A stretch of DNA of 52,839 nt from Sediminibacterium magnilacihabitans (GCA_002973575.1 PVEQ01000021.1:1-52839), one strand, 5' to 3'; counted from the first letter of the stretch, positions 24,943-34,388 are shown. Notes: generated by a model not told the origin, from the sequence alone. Translations and numbers: made by a program.

Positions 24943-26226
24943 ATGAAATTGCTCATTCCTTTGTCTCTTTTATGTTGCCTGTCTCTCCATGCGCAATATT
25001 CGCGCAACAATATTTATTCAGATTTTGTGCTGTATAACCAACGGGTGAAGTTCGATCAATACCTGCGCGAACAAACGATCAAGGCCACTTTTGAAAAAAC
25101 ACTCAACAGTGAAACAGAAGATTATTACCGCGAAGCATGTTGGGCCGTATCGCAATATGTTTTACAGTCGCCGGTAGTTGAAAAAGGATTGCATAACCTA
25201 TTCAACGGATATAACGGTTTAGAACCTGCTACCAAACGCGCTTTGCTGGAAGCCGCTTATGCCAGCTATCCGAATATTTTTTATAAAGAGATGACACAGT
25301 TGATGCAAGCAGAAACCTCACCAAGGTTTTTTGCGATGCAGGCAGTGTATCTCTATCGCATCGATCACAGTGGCAAAAGAACAGCAGCGCTGAGACAGCA
25401 ACTACATAGCCAGTTCCCAGGATATGATACATTGCCTGTGTTGAAAGAACTGGATCATTATCTCCTCCATCACGATTCACTGGCACATGCCGCAACACCG
25501 TCCCTGGATGTATTGTTCGCACAACAGAAGATAACAGGACAAAAAATTATTTATTCATTCCAGCGATGGAACCGCGATTATGCAGGACTGGCCGTTATAC
25601 AGAATGCCGACGGGCATTTTTGCCGCGACACATCGGGCAGGTTACTGGTATTCCGGCAGTTGGCCCGCTCCGGCTCTGATCTTCCCTATTTCATTACCAA
25701 TGGCAGTACGCCACAAGGCATTTACAGCATACAGGGCGCCGCTGTTTCACACAACAACCTGATCGGCCCCACACCCAATATACAACTGGTGATGCCCTTT
25801 GAAGCCGATAGTGTTTACTGGCACCATGCAGTTGATTCCACAAAGCCTGCATTGGATAATTACCTGGGCATACTGCCGGCCTCCTGGCAATCTTTTGATC
25901 CCATGACCGAAGCCTTTTATGCAGGCAAGATCGGACGCACAGAGATCATCGCACATGGTACCACCATTGATCCGGATTATTTTAAAGACAAACCTTATTA
26001 TCCCCTTACACCTACCATGGGCTGTCTCTGCGCGCAGGAAAACTGGAATATGTTCACGGGGAAGATCAACAGCAGCGAACAATTCAACCTCGTATCGGCA
26101 TTCCTCTCTACCCCGGGCGATACCGGCTACCTCATGGTCATCAACATCAATGACTTGCCACAGCCGGTAAGCAGGGAAGAAATTGAGCAATGGGTAAATG
26201 CATTTGAGCACAATAAAAAAGGATGA
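24943..26226 (+). CDS. Secreted protein with divergent L,D-transpeptidase (YkuD)-like domain
   Basis: A 427-residue exported protein. The signal peptide is residues 1-17 (cleavage LHA-QY). Residues 20-190 are an all-helical region without recognised motifs. From about 200 the sequence fits a YkuD pattern: a strand ending in NGSTPQGIYSI (TPxG at 256-259, as in YkuD), then HGT at 338-340, and after 23 residues MGCLC (Cys361), analogous to HG...S-x-GC-IR in L,D-transpeptidases. The Arg after the catalytic Cys is missing and the spacing is longer, so activity is uncertain. If active it would cross-link or edit peptidoglycan peptides in the periplasm. It is transcribed alone; a terminator-like hairpin follows directly. 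Confidence 0.6.
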   Translation: MKLLIPLSLLCCLSLHAQYSRNNIYSDFVLYNQRVKFDQYLREQTIKATFEKTLNSETEDYYREACWAVSQYVLQSPVVEKGLHNLFNGYNGLEPATKRALLEAAYASYPNIFYKEMTQLMQAETSPRFFAMQAVYLYRIDHSGKRTAALRQQLHSQFPGYDTLPVLKELDHYLLHHDSLAHAATPSLDVLFAQQKITGQKIIYSFQRWNRDYAGLAVIQNADGHFCRDTSGRLLVFRQLARSGSDLPYFITNGSTPQGIYSIQGAAVSHNNLIGPTPNIQLVMPFEADSVYWHHAVDSTKPALDNYLGILPASWQSFDPMTEAFYAGKIGRTEIIAHGTTIDPDYFKDKPYYPLTPTMGCLCAQENWNMFTGKINSSEQFNLVSAFLSTPGDTGYLMVININDLPQPVSREEIEQWVNAFEHNKKG

Positions 26227-26246
26227 ACAGGTATATGCTCATCCTT
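26215..26246 (-). terminator. Terminator between the transpeptidase-like gene and ssb
   Basis: The stem AAGGATGA/TCATCCTT (26219-26226 with 26239-26246, extended by CA/TG) has an A-run to its left, so it ends minus-strand ssb transcription with a T-run. The left arm lies in the stop-codon region of the plus-strand gene. Confidence 0.6.
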
Positions 26247-26272
26247 CATAAATATTAGCTCGTATTATCCGG

Positions 26273-26701
26273 TTAGAACGGCAGGTCATCGATCGGCTCG
26301 GTGATATCGCTGGCTGAAGGCGGCGCCGGTTGATTATAAGCTGGTGTATAAGCAGGCGCACCAGGCGATGCTCCTCCTTCATTTGAACGGCTGCCGAGTA
26401 ACTGTACGCTCAACACACGCATGGTTAATGAAGCGCCGTTGCGGCCATCCTGGGTAGTATAGGTTCTTACATCCGGTGTTCCCTCCACATATACCTGTGT
26501 TCCTTTTTTCAAATAAGGGGAAATACCGGTCCTGTCGGTCCAGTAAGCACAATCCACCCAGGTAGTCCTGTCTTTCTGATTACCCTGCGCATCTTTGAAA
26601 CGTTCTGTATGCGCTACCGTAAAATTGATCACATTTTTCCCATTCACATTGTTCAGAACCGCATCCTTACCCAGGTTACCAATCACTTGAAGTTTTATCA
26701 T
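26273..26701 (-). CDS. ssb: Single-stranded DNA-binding protein
   Basis: A 142-residue SSB that coats single-stranded DNA during replication, repair and recombination. The OB fold covers residues 1-105 (MIKLQVIGNLGKDAVL, NFTVAHTERFKD, WVDCAYWTDRT, YVEGTPDVRTY). A short Pro/Ser/Ala-rich linker follows, and the acidic tip IDDLPF at the C-terminus is the partner-binding tail. The length is slightly short of E. coli SSB because of the short linker, common in Bacteroidota. It is a single gene with its own terminator, divergent from mnmA. Confidence 0.96.
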   Translation of the reverse strand: MIKLQVIGNLGKDAVLNNVNGKNVINFTVAHTERFKDAQGNQKDRTTWVDCAYWTDRTGISPYLKKGTQVYVEGTPDVRTYTTQDGRNGASLTMRVLSVQLLGSRSNEGGASPGAPAYTPAYNQPAPPSASDITEPIDDLPF

Positions 26702-26838
26702 AATAGATCTGTTTTAGTAAATATCGTGAAAAGGCGCCAACAACCCTTCAGGTAGATATCGCAAATCTTTTCCGCTATTCGAAACCCACTGTGTATCAGC
26801 AGATAGCATCCTTAACGCCCCTTTCGGTTTAGTTTTTT

Positions 26839-26846
26839 TAATTTTG
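26839..26846 (+). promoter_or_regulatory. -7-type promoter box for mnmA
   Basis: TAATTTTG is an exact TAnnTTTG match, 21 bp before the mnmA ATG at 26868. An in-frame TTG overlapping this box is therefore not the start. Confidence 0.55.
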
Positions 26847-26867
26847 CACGAAATTAATCAATTCATC

Positions 26868-27974
26868 ATGAGCCGTAAAGGAAAGGTTTTAGTGGCAATG
26901 AGTGGCGGTATCGACAGTACCGTTACGGCTCTCATGTTGCATCATGAGGGATACGAAGTCGTGGGCATTACCATGAAAACATGGGATTATGCCAGCAGTG
27001 GCAGCAGTTCAAAAGAAACCGGCTGCTGTAATATCGATTCTTTTAACGACGCGCGACAGGCAGCCGTGCACCATGGTTTTCCGCATTTCATTTTAGATAT
27101 CCGCGAAGAGTTCGGTGATTTCGTGATCGAAAATTTCGTGGAAGAATACCTGGCGGGCCGCACGCCCAACCCCTGTGTGATGTGCAACACCCATATCAAA
27201 TGGCGGGCGCTGCTGAAACGTGCCAATGCACTCGACTGCGATTTCATTGCAACCGGTCACTATGCAGAGATACGCAAGCATACCAATGATCGCTATGTGA
27301 TCAGCAAAGGGAAAGACGATACCAAAGACCAGAGTTATGTGTTGTGGGGGCTCGACCAGGAATTGCTGAGTCGCACCATCATGCCCCTGGGCAAATACCA
27401 TAAAACAGAGATCCGCCAGATGGCCATGGATATGGGCTACCCGGAGCTCGCTAAAAAAAGCGAGAGCTACGAGATATGCTTTGTGCCGGATAACGATTAC
27501 CGCGGTTTTTTGAAAAGACGGGTAGATGGACTGGAAGACCAGGTAGCAGGCGGATGGTTTGTGGACAAAGACGGAAAAAAATTAGGGCAACACAAAGGCT
27601 ATCCCTTCTACACCATCGGACAACGCAAAGGATTGGATATTGCATTGGGAAAACCCATTTATGTAACGGCCATCCATCCCGACAGCAATACCGTAGTGCT
27701 GGGCGACGAAGCCGACCTGGAACAAAACGATATGATCGTTGGCAAACTCAACTGGATTAAATACGATGGCATCACCGATGGCATGGAAGCCATGACGCGC
27801 ATCCGTTACAAAGACAAAGGCACATTGAGCAATTTGTATAATGACGACAAAGGCATCCGTGCACGTTTTTATGAAAACGTAAAAAGCATTGCACCCGGAC
27901 AAAGCGCCGTATTCTACGAAGGCAACGACGTAATTGGCGGTGGTATCATCCAGCGGGGTGAGCTCGTTTTTTAA
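26868..27974 (+). CDS. mnmA: tRNA-specific 2-thiouridylase MnmA
   Basis: Thiolates U34 of tRNA-Lys, -Glu and -Gln wobble positions using ATP and a persulfide relay. The 368-residue chain has the PP-loop SGGIDS (12-17), the catalytic Cys106 in NPCVMCN and the second catalytic Cys204 in SYEICFVPD. The C-terminal beta-barrel domains follow (FYTIGQRKGL, then GQSAVFYEG). The start is the ATG at 26868 (MSRKGKVLVAM), 21 bp below a -7-type box. The 3' end overlaps the convergent RNA methyltransferase gene by 29 bp. It is intact and well conserved. Confidence 0.97.
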   Translation: MSRKGKVLVAMSGGIDSTVTALMLHHEGYEVVGITMKTWDYASSGSSSKETGCCNIDSFNDARQAAVHHGFPHFILDIREEFGDFVIENFVEEYLAGRTPNPCVMCNTHIKWRALLKRANALDCDFIATGHYAEIRKHTNDRYVISKGKDDTKDQSYVLWGLDQELLSRTIMPLGKYHKTEIRQMAMDMGYPELAKKSESYEICFVPDNDYRGFLKRRVDGLEDQVAGGWFVDKDGKKLGQHKGYPFYTIGQRKGLDIALGKPIYVTAIHPDSNTVVLGDEADLEQNDMIVGKLNWIKYDGITDGMEAMTRIRYKDKGTLSNLYNDDKGIRARFYENVKSIAPGQSAVFYEGNDVIGGGIIQRGELVF

Positions 27975-29121
27975 ACAGTGCCGTAAACAGTGAATCTGCT
28001 CTCCGGTCGTATCCTTTTAATAGTTCCATACTTAGCAACTCCAAAGGAAAATTTTGTTGAATGAAGGACACTTGTTCTTCATTCTCTTTTTTAAATACCG
28101 AGCAGGTAATGTACAAAAGGTATCCGTTTTCTTCCAGGTGATGTTGTGCTGTGCGAACGATCTTTTGTTGCAATGATGCATAATGATCGATCCGTTCCTG
28201 CTCAAAATAATACAATTGTTCAGGTGTTCTGCTCCAGGTACCGCTGCCACTACAAGGAACATCACAAATGATAAGACTGTATTTTTTTGCAGTTGCAACG
28301 GATTTGCCCGATGCCAGGTCTGCCACAAAAGCCTGGTACTGTTGAATCCCCGCGCGTATGAACCGTTGTTTCAGGTTCTGCAGGATGGAAAACCGGATAT
28401 CGGATACGGTAAGATCGATCTTCTTCAATATATCTTTTGCCAGGATAGATTTACCACCGCTCGCCGCGCAGCAATCCCATACAGTAGAGATGTTTGCAGG
28501 AAGTTTTTCCCCCACCCTTTGTGAATTGTAATCCTGTACAACAGCTTCCTGGTCGATGGCAATAAGGGTATCGATCTTGCTGGCATTCGCAAGCCCGATG
28601 CAGTGTTCGTTCAAAGATTGAAACGCAATGGCTGCATCTTTGAGTTTTTGCGGAACAATCTTTTCATACCCGGGTCTTATTCGTAAAAAAAGAAGCGGTT
28701 GTATAAAATGAGAACACGCAAATCCATTTGCATCAATGGTCAGGCTCAATGCCTCCTGCCAGGGAAATACACTGCCTATCGAAAAAGAGGGTTCTACCGA
28801 TTGCAGGTATTGGATACGGGCCGGTAATGCATCGCTCCAGTTCTCCAGCAACGGCGTTTCAAACAGATCGCTCCACACGCCGGGTGAAGGTTCGCAAAGG
28901 AATAAAGCCATTTGTATCCGTTTACTTACCGGCAGGTGCAGGCTGGCATGCCCCATGCGGTAATAGCAATAACAAAGGTGACTGATGAATCTGCGATCAC
29001 GGGAACCGAATTTTTTCTGAATGGCAAAATGCTGTTTCAGAAAAACAGCGAGTGGTACTGTACCATCATACAGACCAATGATCGTTTCGGCCGATCGCAT
29101 ATATTGATGCGCATATTTCAT
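27946..29121 (-). CDS. RsmB/NOP-family rRNA (cytosine-5) methyltransferase
   Basis: A 391-residue SAM-dependent m5C RNA methyltransferase of the RsmB/NOL1/NOP2 group. Visible are the SAM-binding stretch VWDCCAASGGKSILAKDI, the substrate Cys motif CDVPCSGSGTWSRTPE and the catalytic TCS in LLYITCSVFKKENEEQV. The N-terminal 130 residues are helical and act as an RNA-binding region, with LFLCEPSPGVWSDLF. The exact target base in rRNA or tRNA cannot be told from sequence, so no specific name is given. It is convergent with mnmA, sharing 29 bp at the 3' ends. Upstream lies a lipoprotein gene whose terminator separates the two. Confidence 0.9.
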   Translation of the reverse strand: MKYAHQYMRSAETIIGLYDGTVPLAVFLKQHFAIQKKFGSRDRRFISHLCYCYYRMGHASLHLPVSKRIQMALFLCEPSPGVWSDLFETPLLENWSDALPARIQYLQSVEPSFSIGSVFPWQEALSLTIDANGFACSHFIQPLLFLRIRPGYEKIVPQKLKDAAIAFQSLNEHCIGLANASKIDTLIAIDQEAVVQDYNSQRVGEKLPANISTVWDCCAASGGKSILAKDILKKIDLTVSDIRFSILQNLKQRFIRAGIQQYQAFVADLASGKSVATAKKYSLIICDVPCSGSGTWSRTPEQLYYFEQERIDHYASLQQKIVRTAQHHLEENGYLLYITCSVFKKENEEQVSFIQQNFPLELLSMELLKGYDRRADSLFTALFKKRAHPAG

Positions 29122-29128
29122 CCGGTTG

Positions 29129-29161
29129 TAAAAATAATGCCGCTGCGGGTAACAGCGGCAT
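29129..29161 (-). terminator. Terminator of the lipoprotein gene
   Basis: The perfect 9-bp stem ATGCCGCTG/CAGCGGCAT (29137-29145 with 29153-29161) is followed on the minus strand by a T-rich tail. It lies between the lipoprotein stop at 29189 and the methyltransferase start at 29121. Confidence 0.8.
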
Positions 29162-29188
29162 CAATACTGTAACAAAGCAGGGAAAATC

Positions 29189-30076
29189 CTATTTGTAATA
29201 ATATTTGATGGAACTATTGCCTATCAACGAACTCACCACATCTCCCGATGCCGGTTTATTATTCGCATTATACTGATACGTAATCGTACTAACCTGGCTG
29301 GGATAAGAAGTTAATACAGCATTGGCATCAATAGCCATTCGGGTAATATTGTTCCTGCCGGTACTTTGTCCGTCTCCACCTTCTATCAATCCTTCATTAC
29401 CCATTTGCAATGGGTTGATCTTATCATCGGCCGTGAAAGTGAATGTGAGCAAGGAGGTCATGGCACCCGAGCCCGAAGGGTCGGGTATATAGGTTTTCAT
29501 TTGCGTGATGTTCCCATTGGTATCGTAACTGTAGGTTTTTTTGGCGGTGAGCACATTCATCACGCCATTCAATGATAAATAGGTGTCCATTTCAGTGATC
29601 CGGTCATTGGTATATGTGTAGGCACTGCTGTCGGCTGAAGTAACGCCTTGTACGCTAAGACTCGAAAAGGTATAATCGAACTGTGTACTGGTAGCCGAAG
29701 GATAATGCATGTAGATGATGATACTGTCGGGACCGTTCAAGGTAGTGCCGCTGCCCTGGCTTCCCCATTTAAAATTGGCTACTATTTTTACGATCCTGCC
29801 AAGGCTGTCGCGCACCATGCGTCGTACCTGCGTGCCGCCGTCGGCCTCTGCATTGTCGACCTTTATGTTGATGAGCCGGCCATTTGCATCGTAGTCATAA
29901 TGCCGGGTAGTGGTGCCCTTTCTTCCGGTAACGTCTACCTTCATCAGAGCACCGGTAGTATTTTGGTTTCCGGATGCGGAATCGGCGCCCTTGGCCATCT
30001 TCAGCTCAAATTGCTTTTCGCAGGAGCTGAGTATTGTGCACAGGAGCAAGCCGTAGGTGAGTAACGGTAGCTTCAT
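29189..30076 (-). CDS. Lipoprotein with YD/DUF4595-like repeats
   Basis: A 295-residue exported lipoprotein with lipobox LSSC (Cys19), then EKQFELKM. The mature chain carries units resembling YD-repeats: HYDYDANGRLINIKV, RDSLGRIVKIVANF, YSYDTNGNITQMKT and ITYQYNANNKPAS. This arrangement is like DUF4595 lipoproteins common in Bacteroidota, which are presumed surface or periplasmic beta-sheet proteins without known function. Composition is Thr/Ser/Gly-rich. It is a single gene with its own terminator at 29129-29161. The start ATG is followed by a good signal peptide (KLPLLTYGLLLCTIL). Confidence 0.78.
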   Translation of the reverse strand: MKLPLLTYGLLLCTILSSCEKQFELKMAKGADSASGNQNTTGALMKVDVTGRKGTTTRHYDYDANGRLINIKVDNAEADGGTQVRRMVRDSLGRIVKIVANFKWGSQGSGTTLNGPDSIIIYMHYPSATSTQFDYTFSSLSVQGVTSADSSAYTYTNDRITEMDTYLSLNGVMNVLTAKKTYSYDTNGNITQMKTYIPDPSGSGAMTSLLTFTFTADDKINPLQMGNEGLIEGGDGQSTGRNNITRMAIDANAVLTSYPSQVSTITYQYNANNKPASGDVVSSLIGNSSIKYYYK

Positions 30077-30141
30077 AGAATAGGATTTATGTACTGCAAT
30101 TTATATCGTTATTAATAAAATATTTGTAGGTGAATAACTAC

Positions 30142-30171
30142 AACAAAAGGGGCTCCTCGCGGAGCCCCTTT
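30142..30171 (-). terminator. Terminator of sucA-sucB
   Basis: The perfect stem AAAGGGGCTCC/GGAGCCCCTTT (30146-30156 with 30161-30171, loop TCGC) is followed by TTTTGTTGT on the minus strand, 28 bp after the sucB stop. Confidence 0.9.
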
Positions 30172-30198
30172 CAAACTATCGTATTGATTATCTTATCC

Positions 30199-31428
30199 TT
30201 ATACTTCCAGTAATGTCTTAACCGGGTCTTTGCCGAACAATAACAATTCAGGATTTTCCAGCAGTTCTTTTACGCGAACCAGGAAGCTAACGCTCTCACG
30301 TCCGTCAACGATGCGGTGGTCATAACTCAGCGCAATGTACATCATGGGACGTATCACTACCTGCCCGTTGATGGCCATGGGCCTGTCCTGTATCTTGTGC
30401 ATGCCCAGGATGGCACTTTGTGGTATGTTGATGATGGGTGTGCTCATAAGGCTTCCGAATACACCGCCATTGGTAATGGTGAAAGTACCACCCTGCAGGT
30501 CTTCGGCAGTCAGTTTACTGTCTCTAGCTTTACCAGCAAGCTCTACCACTTTTCTTTCGATCTCTGCCATACCCAGGCTTTCCACGCTGCGTATCACAGG
30601 TACTGTTAATCCGCGCGGTGTACTTACCGCAATACTGATATCGGCATAATCATGGTAGATCAACTGATCACCATCGATATAAGCATTCACAGAAGGCCAT
30701 TCACCCAACGCAATGGCGCAGGCTTTGGCAAAGAAGCTCATGAAGCCCAGGTTCACACCATGCACTTCTTTGAACTTGTCTTTGTATTGTTTGCGCACTT
30801 CCATGACCCTGGCCATATCCACTTCATTGAAAGTGGTGAGCATTGCCGTCGTATTCTTGGCTTCCACCAGCCTGCGGCTGATGGTCTTGCGTAAATTGCT
30901 CATTTTCTCCTGGCGTACATTGCGGGAGAACAATGCATCGCCGTCGAATGATTTGCGGCCGGGATTGTTCAATGCTTCCAGCACATCGTGCTTCATGATC
31001 TTTCCACCAACACCGGAGGGTGTAATGGCGGAAGGATTTACTTTTTTATCTGCTATGATCGCCGATGCTACCGGTGTAGCTTTCACTTCGGATGCTTTGG
31101 CTACAGGAGCAGGAGCCGGTTCAGCGCTTGCTGCTTTAGCAGGCGCAGCAGCAGGTTTCTCTGCAACGGGAGCAGCCGCTGTTGCAGGCTTGGCAGCTGT
31201 TTCGTCGATCTCAGCCAGCACATCACCAATGTTCAGCGTTTCGCCTTCTTTCCATTTTGTAGTAAGCACACCCGCTTTCTCAGCATTCACTTCAAAAGTA
31301 GCTTTCTCACTTTCCAGTTCCGCGATCACTTCATCGCGCTCCACCCACTCACCGTCCTTCTTCGTCCACTTTAAAAGCGTCACTTCACTGATTGATTCTC
31401 CTACCGTTGGAACTTTTATTTCGATCAT
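30199..31428 (-). CDS. sucB: 2-oxoglutarate dehydrogenase E2, dihydrolipoyl succinyltransferase
   Basis: E2 core of the 2-oxoglutarate dehydrogenase complex, transferring the succinyl group to CoA in the TCA cycle. The 409-residue chain comprises a lipoyl domain at 1-75 with lipoyl Lys42 ([10 protein letters not shown]), an Ala/Pro-rich linker (about 80-125), a short E1/E3-binding segment ([19 protein letters not shown]), and the catalytic domain ending in the active-site motif [12 protein letters not shown]. The start ATG gives [13 protein letters not shown]. It is 49 bp downstream of sucA on the same strand and ends in a strong terminator. E3 (lpd) is not in this window. Confidence 0.97.
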   Translation of the reverse strand: MIEIKVPTVGESISEVTLLKWTKKDGEWVERDEVIAELESEKATFEVNAEKAGVLTTKWKEGETLNIGDVLAEIDETAAKPATAAAPVAEKPAAAPAKAASAEPAPAPVAKASEVKATPVASAIIADKKVNPSAITPSGVGGKIMKHDVLEALNNPGRKSFDGDALFSRNVRQEKMSNLRKTISRRLVEAKNTTAMLTTFNEVDMARVMEVRKQYKDKFKEVHGVNLGFMSFFAKACAIALGEWPSVNAYIDGDQLIYHDYADISIAVSTPRGLTVPVIRSVESLGMAEIERKVVELAGKARDSKLTAEDLQGGTFTITNGGVFGSLMSTPIINIPQSAILGMHKIQDRPMAINGQVVIRPMMYIALSYDHRIVDGRESVSFLVRVKELLENPELLLFGKDPVKTLLEV

Positions 31429-31477
31429 ATATCTGTTTTATTATCTGTGGTTTGATGGTCTGCGGTTGATCTTATTA

Positions 31478-34222
31478 TCAGATGCCGAATGCCGTATCGA
31501 TGATCTCCGATTGCTCCTGGGCATGCACTTTAGCATATCCTGTTGCAGTGGCTGCGCTGGCATTGCGACTGATCACACCAAAATTGATGTTCTTCAGGTT
31601 CATCTGCAGGAAACTGGCTGCTCCCATATTCAGCGGTTCTTCCTGTACCCAGAACCAGGTGGCTTTGCTGTACTTCTTGTACAGCGCATCAATCTGGCGG
31701 TAAGGCAGCGGGTACAACTGTTCCAGTCTTACAATAGCGATATCGTTCCTGTTGTCTTTCTGTTGCTTGTCGGCCAGTTCAAAATAAAGTTTGCCGGAAC
31801 ACAACAATACTTTCTTCACCTGTGTAGCATCTTTTACAAATGCATCATCGATCAGTTCCCTGAATCCGCCGGTGGTAAATTCGCTGACGGGACTATAAGT
31901 GCCCGGATTACGCAAGTTGGCTTTTGGTGAGAAATTGATCAGCGGCTTGCGGAATGGCCAGGTAAGCTGGCGCCTGAATGCATGGAAAAGATTGGAAGAA
32001 CTGGTGATATTGGTTACCACCAAATTCAGTTCGGCGCACATTTGCAGGAAACGTTCCATGCGCGCACTGCTGTGTTCAGGGCCTTGTCCTTCGTATCCAT
32101 GCGGTAACAACATCACCACACCGTTCTGCCGCTGCCATTTTTGTTCGCCTGCTGCAATGAACTGGTCGATCAGGGTTTGTGCGCCATTGCAAAAATCTCC
32201 GAACTGCGCTTCCCATATCACTAATGCATTGGGATTGGCCATGGCATAACCATATTCAAAACCCAATACCCCATATTCGCTCAGCAATGAATTATAAATG
32301 CGGAATGCCGCCTGCTTTTCCTGGAGATGGTCGAGCCGGTTGTATTCAGCATTGGTGTTTTCATCGCGCAATACTGCATGCCGATGACTGAAAGTGCCCC
32401 GCTTCACATCCTGTCCGCTCATGCGCACAATATTTCCTTCGCAGAGAATGGATCCATAAGCCATCAGTTCGGCCGTAGCCCAGTCGATCTTTTGTTCTGT
32501 TTCCAGCAGCTTGATCTTATCCTGCAATAATTTTTCTACTTTTTTCAATGGCTGAAAATCAGACGGCCATTTCATGAGGCCGTTGAAAAGCGAGCGCACT
32601 TCTTCTTCACTGATACTGGTAGCAGGTGAAGCAACAAAATCTTCTTCTGTTGCTTTGCGGAGGCTTTTCCATACCAGTTCGGGCTGCTGGTATTTGTAAG
32701 GCAACGGATGCTGTTTCACTTCATCCAGTCTTTCCTGGAGATCGGCCCAGAATTTCTTTTCCATTTCCTTAGCCAGTTGCTGTGCATCGGCTTCGCCATT
32801 CTCCATGAGGTATTGCGTATAGATCTCCCGCGGGTTCGGGTGTTTGTCGATCAATGCATAGAGCTGTGGCTGCGTATATTTAGGGTCGTCTCCTTCGTTG
32901 TGTCCGTGTTTGCGATAGCAAACCATATCGATGAAAATATCGCTGTTGAATTCCTGGCGATAGCGTGTGGCGATCTCTGCACATTTAACAGCTGCTTCCG
33001 CATCATCGCCATTCACGTGCAATACCGGCGCCTGTATCATGGCCGCTGCAGAAGTACAATAATCGGCACTCCTTGCATCATCAAAATCTGTGGTGAAACC
33101 GATCTGGTTATTGATCACGAAGTGAATGGTACCGCCTGTATAATAACCGGCCAGGTTGCTCATCTGCAACACTTCGTACACAATGCCCTGTCCGGCTACA
33201 GATGCATCTCCATGCACCAGTATGGGTAATATCCTGTCGAAATCGCTTCCATACAATACATCTGCTTTCGCCCTTGCAAAACCCACCACCACCGGATCTA
33301 CGGCTTCGAGGTGCGAAGGGTTGGGCATCAGTTTGAGGTGAATATGTTTGTCATCTGCTGTTTGCACTTCACTGCCATACCCCATGTGGTATTTCACATC
33401 GCCGCTACCCATGGTCTGGTCGATATCAGCCGTTCCTTCAAATTCACTGAATATCTGCTCATAAGTTTTACCCATCACATTGGCCAATACGTTGAGGCGG
33501 CCGCGGTGTGCCATGCCAATGACCACTTCCTGCACATCATTGTTGCCGGCTACATTGATGATGGCATCCAGTGCAGCAATGGTGGTTTCTCCTCCTTCCA
33601 GTGAAAAACGTTTCTGGCCAATGTATTTGGTGTGAAGGAATTTTTCGAACATCACACCCTGGTTCAGTTTTTCCAGTATGCGTTTCTTTTGTGTGATGGG
33701 AACGGGTGTATTGAATTTACGCTCCATTTCGTTGGTGAGCCAGTCGATCTTTTTCTGATCGCTGATGTATTTGAACTCAATACCTACTTTATCGGCATAA
33801 CATTTCTGCAAATGATCGAGGATATTGCGCAGGCTGGTGGCGCCGAGGCCAATGAGATTGCCTGCCTGGTAAACCGTATCCAGATCGGCATCGGAAAGTC
33901 CGAAGAAAGACAGTTCCAGGTTGGCGCCGCGGTCTTTACGCGGACGTATGGGGTTGGTCTTGGCCAGCAGGTGGCCTTTATTGCGGTAGCCCAGGATCAG
34001 GCGGTATACCCTGATTTCCTTCATCCAGTCGATCGCCGCCGTTGCAGCAACAGCGGTTTGTCCGTTTACCGCTGCGCCCGCATGATTGGCAACAGCAAAA
34101 TCAAACCCTTCAAAAAATTTACGCAGATCCTGATCAATCCCTGCCGGGTTCTTCACAAATTCCTGGTACAAACTTTCGATAAAGGCCGGATGGGAATTGG
34201 TGATATACGAAAAATCCTTCAT
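31478..34222 (-). CDS. sucA: 2-oxoglutarate dehydrogenase E1
   Basis: Thiamine-diphosphate-dependent decarboxylase (E1o) that starts the 2-oxoglutarate dehydrogenase reaction. The 914-residue chain is normal for a SucA. The N-terminal helix binding to E2 opens with FSYITNSHPAFIESLYQEF. The TPP site shows as HGDASVAGQGIVYEV, and VINNQIGFTT and HRGRLNVLANVMGK are typical E1o motifs. The C-terminal part contains VVMLLPHGYEGQGPEHSSARMERFL. It is the first gene of sucA-sucB. Upstream, minus-strand GATATTTG (34267-34260) is a 7-of-8 match to the -7 box. Strong hairpins lie between it and the divergent rpsT gene. Confidence 0.98.
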   Translation of the reverse strand: MKDFSYITNSHPAFIESLYQEFVKNPAGIDQDLRKFFEGFDFAVANHAGAAVNGQTAVAATAAIDWMKEIRVYRLILGYRNKGHLLAKTNPIRPRKDRGANLELSFFGLSDADLDTVYQAGNLIGLGATSLRNILDHLQKCYADKVGIEFKYISDQKKIDWLTNEMERKFNTPVPITQKKRILEKLNQGVMFEKFLHTKYIGQKRFSLEGGETTIAALDAIINVAGNNDVQEVVIGMAHRGRLNVLANVMGKTYEQIFSEFEGTADIDQTMGSGDVKYHMGYGSEVQTADDKHIHLKLMPNPSHLEAVDPVVVGFARAKADVLYGSDFDRILPILVHGDASVAGQGIVYEVLQMSNLAGYYTGGTIHFVINNQIGFTTDFDDARSADYCTSAAAMIQAPVLHVNGDDAEAAVKCAEIATRYRQEFNSDIFIDMVCYRKHGHNEGDDPKYTQPQLYALIDKHPNPREIYTQYLMENGEADAQQLAKEMEKKFWADLQERLDEVKQHPLPYKYQQPELVWKSLRKATEEDFVASPATSISEEEVRSLFNGLMKWPSDFQPLKKVEKLLQDKIKLLETEQKIDWATAELMAYGSILCEGNIVRMSGQDVKRGTFSHRHAVLRDENTNAEYNRLDHLQEKQAAFRIYNSLLSEYGVLGFEYGYAMANPNALVIWEAQFGDFCNGAQTLIDQFIAAGEQKWQRQNGVVMLLPHGYEGQGPEHSSARMERFLQMCAELNLVVTNITSSSNLFHAFRRQLTWPFRKPLINFSPKANLRNPGTYSPVSEFTTGGFRELIDDAFVKDATQVKKVLLCSGKLYFELADKQQKDNRNDIAIVRLEQLYPLPYRQIDALYKKYSKATWFWVQEEPLNMGAASFLQMNLKNINFGVISRNASAATATGYAKVHAQEQSEIIDTAFGI

Positions 34223-34271
34223 TTGACTAGATTATTCAGCTTTTTGTTGAAATTGAGGGCAAATATCGGTC

Positions 34272-34337
34272 ATTAGCCGCATAAAATACGGCTAATTTTC
34301 ACCATTTTAGATGGCTTTTATGCCATCTCGGTGAAAA
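34272..34337. other. Two hairpins between sucA and rpsT
   Basis: Hairpin 1 is ATTAGCCG/CGGCTAAT (34272-34279 with 34289-34296), perfect. Hairpin 2 has outer TTTTCACC/GGTGAAAA (34296-34303 with 34330-34337) and inner AGATGGC/GCCATCT (34309-34315 with 34322-34328). Both lie upstream of the rpsT -7 box, so they are not in its leader. They sit between two divergent promoters and could bind a regulator or form a bidirectional terminator-like structure. Confidence 0.6.
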
Positions 34338-34388
34338 TGGATTTTTCAGTTTTTTTGCCGAAAATTTCCCTGTTTGATTCTTATACCT

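Noticed and set aside
30713..31930. 405-codon open frame on the plus strand opposite sucB and the end of sucA
   Set aside because: It is fully antisense to two well-supported genes, low in complexity and without any recognisable domain. Long shadow frames like this result from codon bias of the real genes.
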